64,000 nucleotides of DNA from CAWHJN01 sp963829705 (GCA_963829705.1 CAWHJN010000002.1:62001-126000); one strand, 5' to 3'; shown: positions 1-9,479, numbered from the stretch's first letter. The notes: a model not told the origin generated them from the letters alone. A program made the numbers and translations.

Positions 1-857
1 TTAGGAGTATAAGGCGGCGAGTGCCTTGTGATTCTGCTCGTGGGTGACCGGCGACTCGTAGCTGAGCGAGGAGTGGCGACGGCGCGGGTTGTACCAGCCC
101 TCGATGAAACGAAATACGGCCATCCGAGCCTCGGCCTTCGTGGCGAAGCGTCGGCGGTCGATCAACTCGCACTCGAGCGTGGCGAAGAAGCTCTTGCACA
201 TCGCATTATCAAAGCAATCGCCGACCGAGCCGAGCGAGGGACGGACGCCCGCCTCGCCGCACCGGGCACCGAAGGCGAGAGACGTGTATTGGCTGCCGTG
301 GTCCGAATAATGCACGACGCCCTCGGGTTTGCGCTGAGCCACGGCCATGTCGAGCGCGGCCAGCACGAGCTCCGTCCGAAGGTGCCCGGCCATCGCCCAC
401 CCGACGATCCGGCGGCTGAACACGTAACCACGGCGAGGTAGAGGAAGCCGCTCCCGGTCGGGACGTAGGTGATGTCGGCTACCCAGAGCGCGTCGGGGCA
501 GTCGGCCACGAACTCGCGCTGGACGAGATCCGGCCCCTTCGGCGCGCAGGGCGTGCGCGTCGTCGTTGTGGGGCCACGGCGTCGGCTGACACCGACGCCC
601 CCGGCCGCCCTCATCAGACGAGCGACACGCTTCTTGCCTACCCGGAAGCCGTCAGCTTTGAGGTCGGCGTGGACGCGGAGGGCACCGTACGCCCCGTCGG
701 ACTCTGCATGGGAGGCTCGAATCGCCTCGACGAGTTCGGCGTCCCGCTGCACACGGGCCGACGGGGGGCGATCGCACCATGCGTAGAAGCCGCTCCGGGA
801 GACATGGAGAACCTCGCACATGACGGAGACGGGGAATCGGGTCTGGTGCGCTCTCAT
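1..857 (-). pseudogene. IS3-family transposase OrfB, frameshifted
   Basis: The N-terminal part (HTH_21 region, then the start of the rve integrase core with WVADITYVPTGSGFLYLAVV) reads from 857. The remainder (FSRRIVGW, HSDHGSQYTS-like segment, SVGDCFDNAMCKSFFATLE, WYNPRRRHSSLSYESP) reads in another frame ending at position 1. The break is at about 420-435, where the residues between LAVV and FSRRIVGW are missing. The DDE core is recognisable: the first D in ADITY, the second in the YSDHGSQY segment and the E in SFFATLE. It catalyses cut/copy transposition in intact relatives. The frame loss and the mutated orfA make this a dead copy. Confidence 0.85.
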
Positions 858-1119
858 AAACTCGAAGGCCCGGACGGTACCGAGCCGGTCTCCCGAGCGA
901 ACCAGGCTGCCGCTTTTGCCAAGATGTCGCGCTCCTGCTGGAGACGCTGAACCTCCTTACGGAGCCGTTTCAACTCATCGCGCTCTGCCTCAGCGGCAGC
1001 GGTTCGGGGCGACGGGTCAGCCTTCTCGATCCACGCTCGGTCCGGCCACTCCGTGACCGATGGAGGGCTACGATCTGCTCGCGGAATTGAGGTGGATAGG
1101 CAGGGTGGTGTCGTGGCAT
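854..1119 (-). pseudogene. IS3-family OrfA, truncated/frameshifted
   Basis: A minus-strand start at 1119 gives a typical IS3 OrfA beginning (PAYPPQFREQIVALH). The C-terminal coiled coil (ERDELKRLRKEVQRLQQERD, then ILAKAAAWFARETG) lies in a different frame. Most of the helix-turn-helix between them is missing. In intact IS3 elements OrfA binds the ends and is joined to OrfB by programmed -1 frameshifting; here it cannot work. Confidence 0.75.
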
Positions 1120-1431
1120 AAGACTTCGGGTCAGGGGACGAGTGGAAGATCGTCCACCGAACCGGGTTCACTCCTAACCAGCGCAGGCGGACGTGGAGGA
1201 CGTGTTGAGAGTCTTCCATGGCGGTTGGAGGTTGGTCGAGTGCCAGTGTAGGTCAGCACAACCATCTCCGCGACCGCAAGCCCTAGCCAATGCTCACAGA
1301 GACCTCAGCCGTTGCTCATGCCGCTCAGGCCACCCGTCGCGACATTGGCATCGTAAGCGCTCAACACGCAACGCCGCAGGTACGCTGCAAAGCTGGCTTG
1401 CGCCTCTGACATCCACAACTTCCATAAGATC

Positions 1432-2099
1432 ATGACCAGCACAAACGTCTCTCGCGTCCCGCGCACCTCTCCATCGCTCCCCGTGCGTGCGACCGTCGGC
1501 GCTGTAGCGGCCATCCTCCTGATCTACCTTTTCTCCGCCATGCACGCCGATCCAGGCCTACGGGCGCTCCCCATCGTGGCGTTTGTGGCTGCAGCCGGTG
1601 CCGTCGGCGGCGCATCGTTTTCGCTGACCGACCCGCTCCGCCGCCGCGGAGCCAGAAGAGCCGCCAATGTGCTGAACGCGCTCGTCTTCGGTATGACGGC
1701 ACCCCCTACGAGGGACGGTTGCGCTGGGGAGGCGGCGAGGAGGCCTTCTGGGGCAACTACTTCAACGGCTACAAGGATGAGAAGCCCTGGGCCACGCAAC
1801 TGCCTCTCGAAGGGCTGACCGAAACGCGACGCCCGATCGAGATTTTCGGCTTCAAGATCCCGCGTGGCGAGCGCCCGACCAACCTCGGCCGGCCGTTCAA
1901 GGTGCGTTTCGGGGACATCGCACGCATCGACGCCGTCGGCGATGGCGTGTGGGCGGCGCTCGAGACGGACGGTTCACGCGCTGTGCCAACGGCCGTGACA
2001 CGGCACTGGCGCTTCGACAGGGGAACGGCACTGTGCGCGCGTTCCCGAAGGTTCGCTGACTGGAGCGGCGACCCCATCACTCCTCACCTGATCCGCTAA
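1432..2099 (+). pseudogene. hypothetical membrane protein, frameshifted
   Basis: The frame starting at 1432 encodes two hydrophobic segments (about residues 23-40 and 46-64) and then a basic stretch. Near 1690 the sensible coding passes to another frame (YDGTPYEGRLRWGGGEEAFW, then NYFNGYKDEKPW), which runs to 2099. The second part resembles small conserved proteins with a WGxEEAFW..YFNG motif that I cannot name. I read the two as one gene broken by an indel at about 1680-1692. Two adjacent partial genes are also possible. It ends 15 bp before the ABC ATPase gene. Confidence 0.45.
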
Positions 2100-2114
2100 C
2101 AGAAGACCTATCCG

Positions 2115-3047
2115 ATGGATTTACAGATCCGAGGTGTAACCAAGACCTATCGCAACGGTGTGCAGGCACTCAAGGACGTGACGCTCACGATCCCACCCGG
2201 CATGTACGGTCTGCTCGGCCCCAACGGCGCCGGTAAGTCCACGCTCATGCGGATCCTGGCCACACTGCAAGAGCCCGATGAGGGCAGCGTCCGCCTCGTC
2301 AACCCTTCGGAAAGCTCGGAGCAGAGCATCGACGTGGTGCGCCAGAAGGATGAAGTGCGTAAGACGCTCGGCTATCTGCCTCAGTCGTTCGGCTTCCACC
2401 CAAAGGCGCGGGCAGAGCGGCTGCTCGAGCACTTCGCAATCCTCAAGGGCATTGCCGAGCCAGGGGTGCGGCGCGACGTCGTCGACTCGTTGCTCCAGCA
2501 GACAAACCTGTTGGAAAAGCGCAGAGAGCGGCTGGGCACCTTCTCCGGCGGCATGCGGCAGCGCTTCGGCGTGGCGGTAGCGCTGCTCGGCAACCCGAAG
2601 TTGATCATCGTCGACGAGCCGACGGCCGGGCTTGATCCGGCCGAGCGCGTACGCTTTCTGAACCTGCTCTCCGAGATCGGCGAGAACAGCATCGTCATTC
2701 TCTCCACACACATCGTCGATGACGTCGAGGAGTTGTGCAGCCGGATGGCGATCATCAACAAGGGCGAGATTCTGCTCGAAGCGGAGCCTGCAGGTGCGAT
2801 CGAAGCCCTGCGGGGCAGGATCTGGCACCGGACAGTGTCCCGGGCGGAACTGCACGATCTCGAAGAGGAGATGCCGGTAATCTCCACGAAGCTGAGGGCG
2901 GGGCGCACGATCGTACACGTCTATGGCGAGGCGTCGCCGGGCGTCGCGTTCGAGCCGGTCGAACCGCAGCTCGAAGACGTGTACTTCAGCGTCATGGCCG
3001 GCCATCATGATCGGGGCAGCCTGGCAGGAGCGGAGGTGGTGTCGTGA
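2115..3047 (+). CDS. ABC transporter ATP-binding protein
   Basis: A 310-residue ATPase of the drug/peptide-export (CcmA/NatA-like) type. Walker A is GPNGAGKST at residues 35-43, the signature FSGGMRQR starts at 143, Walker B LIIVDEPTAGLD starts at 163 with the catalytic D167/E168, and the switch histidine is H199 in STHIVDD. It hydrolyses ATP in the cytoplasm to power the membrane partner. That partner is surely the next gene, whose GTG start at 3044 overlaps this stop codon (GTGA), so the two are translationally coupled. Substrate unknown. Confidence 0.95.
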   Translation: MDLQIRGVTKTYRNGVQALKDVTLTIPPGMYGLLGPNGAGKSTLMRILATLQEPDEGSVRLVNPSESSEQSIDVVRQKDEVRKTLGYLPQSFGFHPKARAERLLEHFAILKGIAEPGVRRDVVDSLLQQTNLLEKRRERLGTFSGGMRQRFGVAVALLGNPKLIIVDEPTAGLDPAERVRFLNLLSEIGENSIVILSTHIVDDVEELCSRMAIINKGEILLEAEPAGAIEALRGRIWHRTVSRAELHDLEEEMPVISTKLRAGRTIVHVYGEASPGVAFEPVEPQLEDVYFSVMAGHHDRGSLAGAEVVS

Positions 3048-6000
3048 AGCTACAGGAGATCTTCCGCTACGAGGTCGAGTACCGCCTCCGCAGCGCCTCG
3101 ACGTGGGCGTATGCCGCGATCCTGACCCTGATCGCAGTCTGGATGTTTCTTGCCCTCGCCGATGGGGCAGGACTCGCCAACGGGCCCGAGGCCTTAGCCT
3201 GGGGTTACGTGCGCCCCAGTCTTTTCGGCATCCTGATCACGGCAGCGTTGTTCGGCGGTGCAGCGGTCCGCGACGTCGAGGTGGGGATGGATCCGCTTCT
3301 CTTTACCTCCCCGATTGGCAAGGCCGAATATCTCGGCGGGAGGTTTCTCGGCGCGCTGGCGGTCAATGTGCTCGTGCTCGTGGCCATCCCGCTGGGCGTC
3401 CTGGTCGCCACGCTGGTGTCCCTATCCGACGTGATGTACGGCCCGTTTTACGTCGGCGCCCACATCCAGGCCTATCTCCTTTTCCTGCTGCCCAACGTCG
3501 TTCTGGTGGGCGCCATCCTGTTCGCAGTCGGGGCGCTCGCCCGGCACGTGGTTCCGGTGTATCTGGCGGCGATTGGCATCCTCATCGGGTACGTCGTCGT
3601 CCTCAACTACGCGAGCCAGATCGAGAGCCCGATGCTTGCCGCGCTGGTAGACCCGCTCGGCCTCGTGACGCTGGAGCGCGTAACCCAGTACTGGACGGAA
3701 GCCGAGCGCAACACGCGGCTCATCGGTTTGCCCACAGCACTGGGGTGGAACCGGGTTTTCTGGCTTTTCCTCTCGGCGGGGGTGCTCGCGCTGCTACACC
3801 GCGCGTTCCGGTTCGCGCATCCTGCCGCCGGTGGCCGACAGCGAGAGGGGAAGCCCACGCCTGTCTTCCCGTCGATCAGGCGCGCCGGGCCGGTGCAGGT
3901 CCCGCGCGTGGCTGGGTCGTTCGGTTTCCGAACCACGGTGCGGCAGACGCTCGCCGTTGCGCGCAACGCGCTGGCCGAGATCGCGGCGAGCCGCTGGTTC
4001 GCCGTGGTGCTGCTCGCCTGCGTGGGCCTGCCTCTGCTATGGGGTTGGAACGTGGGAGACACGGTCTTCGACACGTCCACGTGGCCCATCACCCTCCTGA
4101 TCGTCGAGACGGTTTTGTCCCAGAGGAGCGTCATCCTGTTTATCGTCCTGGTCATCCTCTTCGCGGGCGAACTGGTGTGGAAGGACCGGGAGGTGGGGGT
4201 CGCGGAGATCGCGGACGCAGTACCCGTGCCGGACGGCGTGGCGCTGCTCGGCCGGTTTCTGGCGCTCGTGGTCATGATCGTGCTGTTTCAGGCCGCGGCC
4301 ATGGTCGGTGGCCTCCTGATCCAAGCGCTCCACGGCTACTACCACTTCGAAATCGGACTCTATCTCCGCGTCGTGTTCGGGCTGAAGCTGGCCGACTATG
4401 TGCTCCTCGCCGCGCTTGCGATTACGCTCCACGTGGTGGTGAACCACAAGAACCTCGGGCACATGGTCGTACTGATGGCTCTTGGACTGATGGCGGCGGC
4501 ACCGCCTGTCCTCGGCATCCGGCACCACCTGCTGCTCTACAACACCGCCCCCCGCTGGACCTACTCAGACATGAACGGTTTCGGCCCGTTCGCCGAGCCG
4601 TTCGTCTGGTTCAAGCTCTACTGGGCGGCGTGGGCGTTGCTGCTATTGGTTATGGCTGGACTGCTCTGGGTACGGGGCCGGGAGCCCGGCCTGCGCCGTC
4701 GGCTCCGCCAGGCCCGCAACCGCCTCACGGGTACCATGGCCCGCACAGCCGGCGTGGCGGTGGCGCTGATCCTCGTGCTGGGGAGCTTCATCTTCTATAA
4801 CACCAACGTCCTCAACGACTACCGAACGGCAGCCGAAAGCGGCCTGCCGCAGGCCGAGTACGAGAAGCGCTACGGGCAGTACAGGGACACCCCGCAGCCC
4901 ACCATCACGGACGCGCAACTGCGCGTGGAGATCTACCCTGATGAGTCGGGTGTCGACGTGCGCGGCAGCTACCAACTGGTGAACCAGACCGACGACGCGA
5001 TCGATTCGGTGCACGTCTATCTCGATCCCGGCCTCGCCGCCCGTTCGCTGTCCCTTGACCGCGCGGCCGAGGTCGTGGCCGAGGACGAGAAGATCGGCTA
5101 CCGGATCTACGCCTTGGCGCGCGCGCTTGCGCCGGGCGACTCCATGCGGCTCGCATTCGACGTCGGATTCCGGTCGCACGGCTTCTCGAACAGCGACATC
5201 CAGACGGACATCGTCGCCAACGGCACCTCCTTCAACCGGATGCTCATGCCGTTCATCGGGTATCAGCCCGTGTTTGAGCTCTCCGACGAGGAAGCGCGAG
5301 CGCGCTTTGGTCTCGCGCCCCGGCCGCCTATGCCCGGCCCTGAGGCCGCGGCAGGTGTGAAGAACCGCTGGGGAGTCACCGACGCAGACCTTGTCCATGT
5401 GGACGCGATCATCGGGACGGCCGCCGACCAGGTGGCCGTCACGCCCGGCACACTGCGCCGGAGTTGGATGGAAAACGGGCGGCACTACTTCCACTACGAG
5501 ACCGAGGTGCCCATGGCGTTCGGTGGCACCATCGCTTCCGCGAAATACGCGGTGCTCGAGGACCAATGGAAAGATGTCGCCCTCCGGATTTTCCACCATC
5601 CGGCGCACAGTGCCAACCTCGACCGTTTAGTTCAAGGCATGAAGACGTCGCTCGCGTACCTCACCGGGGAGTTCGGTTCCTACCCGTACCGCCACCTGAG
5701 CATCGTAGAGACCCCGCGGTACGGAGGCTTCGGCAGCGCGCATCCGGGCATGATCGCCTTCACAGAAGATGCCTTCTTCAGCCGCGTCCGGGACGGCGAG
5801 GTCGACCAGCCGTTCTACGGAGCCGCGCACGAGGTCGCGCACACGTGGTGGGGCGGACTGGCCCGGGGCGCGCCAGTACGGGGCGCGTCGTTCCTTACAG
5901 AGTCGCTGGCCAATTACAGCGCGATGATGGTGACGGAGAAGACCTTCGGCGCCGAGGCTGGACGGCGCGTTTACGGCTTCCAGATGGAACGCTACCTTCG

Positions 6001-6628
6001 TGGCCGGGCGTCACAGTCGCGCGAGGTGCCGGTGCTGGAGGTCGAGGACCAGCCGTACATCGCCTACCGTAAGGGTGCCATCGCCCTCTACACACTTCGC
6101 GAGCACATCGGCGAAGAGGCCGTCAACACGGCGCTACGCCGCTATTTCGAGAGGTACCGCGAAGCCGGACCGCCCTATCCAACGTCGCTGGATCTGTACG
6201 CCGAGCTCCGTGTCGTCACGCCGGACTCGCTGCACTCCCTGCTTACGGACTGGTTCGAGACGATCACGCTCTGGGACGTGAAGACGGAGCGGGCCGTCGT
6301 GGAGCCGACTGCTACCGGCTCCTACGTGGTGACGCTGGACGTGGTGGCGAAAAAGGTGAGGGCCGACCGCGTCGGCAACGAAGCCGAGGTGCCCATGGAC
6401 GATCTCGTCGAGATCGGCGTCTTCGCTCCCGGCAAAGGCGGCGGTCTCGGTGAGCCGCTCTACCTGAAGCGCCACCGCATCCGCAGCGGCGCACAGACGA
6501 TTCGCATCCCGGTATCCAGCACGGCAGCACGCGCCGGCATCGACCCCTACCGTATGCTGATCGACCGAGCGCGCGAGGACAACGTAGTGGAGGTAAAAGC
6601 GGCAGAGCCCGTCGGAGCCGGTTCGTGA
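3044..6628 (+). CDS. ABC permease fused to M1-family aminopeptidase
   Basis: A 1194-residue protein with about 12-13 hydrophobic helices in its first ~590 residues (ABC-2 type permease, apparently two half-permeases), followed by a large M1 peptidase domain. The zinc site is HEVAH (H929, H933, catalytic E930), with E953 in the LTESLANY segment as the likely third ligand. This permease/M1 architecture is a known annotation in Bacteroidota and Gammaproteobacteria, but its substrate is not established. The GTG start is set by overlap with the ATPase stop. The peptidase part probably lies outside the cytoplasmic membrane, so cleavage coupled to transport is a reasonable inference. Confidence 0.92.
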   Translation: MKLQEIFRYEVEYRLRSASTWAYAAILTLIAVWMFLALADGAGLANGPEALAWGYVRPSLFGILITAALFGGAAVRDVEVGMDPLLFTSPIGKAEYLGGRFLGALAVNVLVLVAIPLGVLVATLVSLSDVMYGPFYVGAHIQAYLLFLLPNVVLVGAILFAVGALARHVVPVYLAAIGILIGYVVVLNYASQIESPMLAALVDPLGLVTLERVTQYWTEAERNTRLIGLPTALGWNRVFWLFLSAGVLALLHRAFRFAHPAAGGRQREGKPTPVFPSIRRAGPVQVPRVAGSFGFRTTVRQTLAVARNALAEIAASRWFAVVLLACVGLPLLWGWNVGDTVFDTSTWPITLLIVETVLSQRSVILFIVLVILFAGELVWKDREVGVAEIADAVPVPDGVALLGRFLALVVMIVLFQAAAMVGGLLIQALHGYYHFEIGLYLRVVFGLKLADYVLLAALAITLHVVVNHKNLGHMVVLMALGLMAAAPPVLGIRHHLLLYNTAPRWTYSDMNGFGPFAEPFVWFKLYWAAWALLLLVMAGLLWVRGREPGLRRRLRQARNRLTGTMARTAGVAVALILVLGSFIFYNTNVLNDYRTAAESGLPQAEYEKRYGQYRDTPQPTITDAQLRVEIYPDESGVDVRGSYQLVNQTDDAIDSVHVYLDPGLAARSLSLDRAAEVVAEDEKIGYRIYALARALAPGDSMRLAFDVGFRSHGFSNSDIQTDIVANGTSFNRMLMPFIGYQPVFELSDEEARARFGLAPRPPMPGPEAAAGVKNRWGVTDADLVHVDAIIGTAADQVAVTPGTLRRSWMENGRHYFHYETEVPMAFGGTIASAKYAVLEDQWKDVALRIFHHPAHSANLDRLVQGMKTSLAYLTGEFGSYPYRHLSIVETPRYGGFGSAHPGMIAFTEDAFFSRVRDGEVDQPFYGAAHEVAHTWWGGLARGAPVRGASFLTESLANYSAMMVTEKTFGAEAGRRVYGFQMERYLRGRASQSREVPVLEVEDQPYIAYRKGAIALYTLREHIGEEAVNTALRRYFERYREAGPPYPTSLDLYAELRVVTPDSLHSLLTDWFETITLWDVKTERAVVEPTATGSYVVTLDVVAKKVRADRVGNEAEVPMDDLVEIGVFAPGKGGGLGEPLYLKRHRIRSGAQTIRIPVSSTAARAGIDPYRMLIDRAREDNVVEVKAAEPVGAGS

Positions 6629-6692
6629 GTACGTCTGCACATTCTCTCGTCTGTACCTACGACGCCACGCCAGCCTACGCCTGTGAGACGCA

Positions 6693-7250
6693 GTGGATGA
6701 TCCAGAACCACGAGGCCCTGCTTGGGCGTCGGTTCTACGAGCGGAGGGGATGCATACTCGGGGGATCAACCGGTTCGTGTACCCGGAGCCGTGGCATGTC
6801 AAGCAGCAGGGCCTCGCTCGGGACACGCTCGCCCCCGCAACACTGGAAGCGCTGCTGGCGGCTTTCCAACAAGCAGCCTTCTTTGGCTTAGCCGACACGC
6901 TGCTGGCGATGTCGGACAGTCTATACAAGGCGCTCCCGTCGCGTCTGGCCCACCTGGACGACAGTACGCGGCAGGCAATGCTGACGTCGTTCGACCGCTA
7001 CCGACCGGACAGCGCCACGATCGTGGAGCCGCTTGACTGTACCGCTTACTGGAGGCACTTCCCGGTTACGGATATCACGTTTCGCTCTGGAGGCAAGCAG
7101 CGTGCGGTGCGGCGTGATTACGGGTGCGCAGGGCACACAGGGCTTGAGAAGCTAGGAGCGCTGGAAGCGGTCATCGATAGTTTGACTCACGTGCGACGGT
7201 GGGTAGGTGAGCACGAAGGCGAGATGGCCTCTACGTCTCGTGTATACTGA
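6693..7250 (+). CDS. DUF6438-like protein, first gene of the cassette array
   Basis: 185 residues. The core (VLRAEGMHTRGINRFVYPE, an LEALLAAF helix, then SGGKQRAVRRDYG followed by LEKLGALEAVIDSL) matches the layout I know for DUF6438 domains: a strand carrying a y.dG..y.G motif, a helix with LL..F, and a dyG...L..LE..id end. The start is uncertain because the residues before ~20 do not look natural, so an indel near the 5' end or an upstream start is possible. No signal peptide is visible in this frame. An attC-like site begins 5 bp after the stop. Function unknown. Confidence 0.6.
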   Translation: MDDPEPRGPAWASVLRAEGMHTRGINRFVYPEPWHVKQQGLARDTLAPATLEALLAAFQQAAFFGLADTLLAMSDSLYKALPSRLAHLDDSTRQAMLTSFDRYRPDSATIVEPLDCTAYWRHFPVTDITFRSGGKQRAVRRDYGCAGHTGLEKLGALEAVIDSLTHVRRWVGEHEGEMASTSRVY

Positions 7251-7254
7251 GGGC

Positions 7255-7369
7255 AGCTAACCCTACACGGCTGGCCGACGCCGGGTGCGTTGCCCTTTCA
7301 GCGTGCGGCGTCTACTTTGCTGCGTTCACCTTCACGGCTGCCCGTCGCGGCAGCGCTCATCCGTTAGGC
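7255..7369 (+). other. attC-like cassette recombination site A
   Basis: A 115-bp imperfect palindrome starting AGCTAAC and ending GTTAGGC (7363-7369), the complementary R''/R' cores expected of an integron attC. It contains internal inverted arms (GACGCCG/CGGCGTC and GCTGC/GGCAGC). It is strongly similar to the sites at 12284-12404 and 13627-13739. It separates the DUF6438-like gene from the GyrI-like gene. Confidence 0.75.
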
Positions 7370-7384
7370 CTCATGGGAAGGTTC

Positions 7385-7861
7385 ATGGAAGTCCGAATCG
7401 TTGAGTTCCCGGAAACCGCGGTCGCCGCGGTCGAGCACCACGGTTCCCCCGCGCTCGAGTACGAAACCTCCAGGCGCCTGATCCAGTGGCGCATCCGCAA
7501 CGGCATATCGCCCGAACAGGCGCGCACCTTCGGCATCCATTACACCGACCCCGCCGTGGTCGCTCCCGAGCAGCACCGCGTCGACTTTTGCGTGTCGTAC
7601 GAAGGCGCCGTAGCGCCCAACGAGGAAGGCGTTGTGGCGAAGGCCATCCCCCGCCTGCGCTGCGCGGTAGCTCGGCACATCGGCTCCCGCCGCCACAACA
7701 CCACCGCAGCGTACCTGGGCCGCGTTTGGCTGCCAGCCAGCGGTGAGACCGCCGGGGCGTTCCCGCTGTTTTTCCATTATGTGAACGTAGGTCCCACCGT
7801 CGAGGAGCAGGAGATGATCACGGATGTGTATCTCCCGCTCGGCTCGGTCGCTGAGGTCTAA
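7385..7861 (+). CDS. GyrI-like small-molecule-binding domain protein
   Basis: 158 residues from ATG 7385; ATG 7373 in the same frame would add four. MEVRIVEFPETAVAAVEHHG, the YEGAVAPNEEGV turn and the C-terminal MITDVYLPLG strand are typical of stand-alone GyrI-like/AraC effector-binding domains. In other bacteria these bind drugs or inhibit gyrase, or sense ligands when fused to DNA-binding domains. There is no DNA-binding domain here. The TAA stop (7859-7861) lies inside the TAAC core of the next attC, a hallmark of integron cassettes. Ligand unknown. Confidence 0.85.
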   Translation: MEVRIVEFPETAVAAVEHHGSPALEYETSRRLIQWRIRNGISPEQARTFGIHYTDPAVVAPEQHRVDFCVSYEGAVAPNEEGVVAKAIPRLRCAVARHIGSRRHNTTAAYLGRVWLPASGETAGAFPLFFHYVNVGPTVEEQEMITDVYLPLGSVAEV

Positions 7862-7915
7862 CAATTCGTTCAGGCCGACGCCGCGTCGCGGCGCGGTTTA
7901 ACTCAGATGTTTGGC
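7856..7915 (+). other. attC-like site B, aadA-type (60 bp)
   Basis: Starts GTCTAAC and ends GTTTGGC, exactly 60 bp. It has the AATTCGTTCA and GCCGACGCCG arms and the matching CGGCGCGG...TTAACTC half. From memory this is nearly identical to the attC of aadA streptomycin-resistance cassettes, differing mainly in the final core (GTTTGGC instead of a GTTAGAY form). An alignment would settle the exact identity. It sits between the GyrI-like gene and the amidohydrolase. Confidence 0.85.
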
Positions 7916-7936
7916 CGCGACCGATCGGATGATCAC

Positions 7937-9289
7937 ATGAAGCCTCTATCGCGAATTGTCGCGACACTCAGCGTGTTGGTTCTGGGAGGATGCGCAGGCC
8001 CGAGGCAGGGACCGCAGGCTGACCCGTCCAGCACCGTTCTCATTCGCGATGTGACCGTGGTCGACGTCGTTTCAGGGTCGTTGCGTCCGCACACGACTGT
8101 CACGATCGTGGGCTCCAGGATCACTGATGTTGCGCAGACAAGTAGCGCCCCGCCGTCGGCGGGCGCCCTGGTCATCGATGGGCGCGGGCGGTTTCTCATT
8201 CCAGGACTCTGGGACATGCACAGCCATGCGCTTTGGAGTGCAGAGGCAGTGGGAACGTTCCTACCCTTGTACGTCGCGAACGGTGTCACGGGAATCCGCG
8301 ACATGGGCGGGCGATTGCCCATTCTGGCCTCGGTTCGCGATTCATGGAGGTGGGACGATCCTCTGTGGCCTCGAGTGGTCGCAGCTGGAGAGGTCCTTGA
8401 TGGACCTCAGCCCATCCAACGCGACATCTCGATACCCGTGTCCGATGCAGTCAGCGCGAGAGCTGCCGTGGATTCGCTGGCGCATGCGGACGTTGATTTC
8501 ATCAAGGTCTATACGCTGCTCCCCCGCGATGCCTACTTCGCCGTGATGGCCGAGGCGCGCCGTGTCGGCCTGCCCGTTGCGGGCCACGTACCTGCGAACG
8601 TGACCGTGGTGGAGGCTGCCCGAGCGGGTCAGGCCAGCATCGAGCACCTTCGTGACGAAATCGAGCCGTTGTGTTCCCCGGGTGATGTCGAGGCTTGCAC
8701 CCAGCTTGCTGCGCTCTTTCGCTCACGCCAGACCTGGCAGGTGCCGACGCTGACTGTCCTGCGTAGCAAAGCGTTCTTCGACGAGCAAGCCCTGGCGACC
8801 GACTCACGACTGCGCTACATGCCGTCAGCCTTGCGCGGAGAGTGGCTGGCGGAAAGAGAAGGCAAGCTTCAGCGCGGAGTCGACTATCTCGCCATGAAGC
8901 GCAAAAGGTATGCGGACGAGGCGTGGCTGACAGGCTTCCTGGCTGCAGAGCGGGTGCCCCTGTTGGCTGGTACCGACGCCGGTAGCGCCTTCTGCTACCC
9001 GGGATTCAGCTTGCATGATGAGCTTCAGCTTCTGGTCGAGGCAGGCCTCACACCGATCGGTGCACTTCGCGCCGCTACGCTCGCTCCTGCCGAGTACCTC
9101 GCGGCTCGTGACTCGATGGGGACGATCGCCGTCGGGAATGTTGCCGATCTGGTGCTTTTGCGAGCCAATCCGCTGGTGAACATCGAGGCCACACGCGAGA
9201 TAGAAGCCGTCGTGCTCCGCGGCCGAGTCCTCGACAGGCGGCGTCTCGATGATCTCCTCAATGCGATTGCGACGGAGGCTCGCAATTGA
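7937..9289 (+). CDS. amidohydrolase-family lipoprotein
   Basis: 450 residues from ATG 7937, chosen because it begins a lipoprotein signal (SVLVLGGC lipobox, Cys19). An upstream in-frame ATG at 7907 is still within the attC. Metal-dependent hydrolase hallmarks: DMHSHAL (HxH ligands), the FIKVYT lysine strand, AGHVP and IEHL histidines, and the TDAG aspartate. The C-terminal GNVADLVLL strand closes the composite beta-sandwich typical of imidazolonepropionase/prolidase-like amidohydrolases. It probably cleaves a cyclic amide or dipeptide in the periplasm; the substrate cannot be told. It is long for a cassette gene. Confidence 0.88.
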   Translation: MKPLSRIVATLSVLVLGGCAGPRQGPQADPSSTVLIRDVTVVDVVSGSLRPHTTVTIVGSRITDVAQTSSAPPSAGALVIDGRGRFLIPGLWDMHSHALWSAEAVGTFLPLYVANGVTGIRDMGGRLPILASVRDSWRWDDPLWPRVVAAGEVLDGPQPIQRDISIPVSDAVSARAAVDSLAHADVDFIKVYTLLPRDAYFAVMAEARRVGLPVAGHVPANVTVVEAARAGQASIEHLRDEIEPLCSPGDVEACTQLAALFRSRQTWQVPTLTVLRSKAFFDEQALATDSRLRYMPSALRGEWLAEREGKLQRGVDYLAMKRKRYADEAWLTGFLAAERVPLLAGTDAGSAFCYPGFSLHDELQLLVEAGLTPIGALRAATLAPAEYLAARDSMGTIAVGNVADLVLLRANPLVNIEATREIEAVVLRGRVLDRRRLDDLLNAIATEARN

Positions 9290-9301
9290 TTTGGAGTAGC
9301 G

Positions 9302-9329
9302 GCCTAACGCTTAGCATGCAGCGTTAAAG
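9302..9329 (+). repeat. collapsed core-site-like palindrome
   Basis: GCCTAAC (9302-9308) and GTTAAAG (9323-9329) form the arms of a short hairpin (TAACGCT/AGCGTTA, 8-nt loop) 12 bp after the amidohydrolase stop. It has attC-type cores but lacks the central part, so it is either a deleted attC or a simple hairpin terminator without a T-tract. Confidence 0.4.
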
Positions 9330-9479
9330 TACATCTGCGTCGCCGGAATCGTGGGTAGCTTGCTCACGTACATCTTCGCGTGGTTTGGTCTGAGCAGTAC
9401 CCTCGTCCCCATCGCCCTGCACGCCGGAAGCCTTATTGTTCTGATGCCATTAATCAGTATGACATGGTCTGGTGATTGA
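9315..9479 (+). pseudogene. C-terminal fragment of a membrane protein
   Basis: An open frame of about 54 codons without an ATG, ending in TGA 9477-9479. It reads as a membrane-protein tail (IVGSLLTYIFAWFGLSSTLV, then a second hydrophobic run LHAGSLIVLMPLIS). It begins inside the palindrome above, so it looks like a cassette gene whose 5' part was lost. A GTG at 9351 could start a ~42-residue peptide. Family not recognised. The remaining bases to 9595 show nothing else. Confidence 0.35.

Larger units (their letters stand above)
1..1170 (-). mobile_element. IS3-family insertion sequence, decayed, cut by window edge
   Basis: The minus strand carries remnants of the two IS3-family frames: orfA (leucine-zipper part, 854-1119) and orfB (DDE integrase, 1-857). 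The outer end on the orfA side is probably near 1170, where the minus strand begins TGAACCCGGTTCGGTGGAC. A similar sequence, read in the other orientation, follows a related orfB fragment at 21786-21802, which supports it as the terminal inverted repeat. The other end lies outside the window. Both reading frames are broken, so the copy should not be active by itself. Confidence 0.8.
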
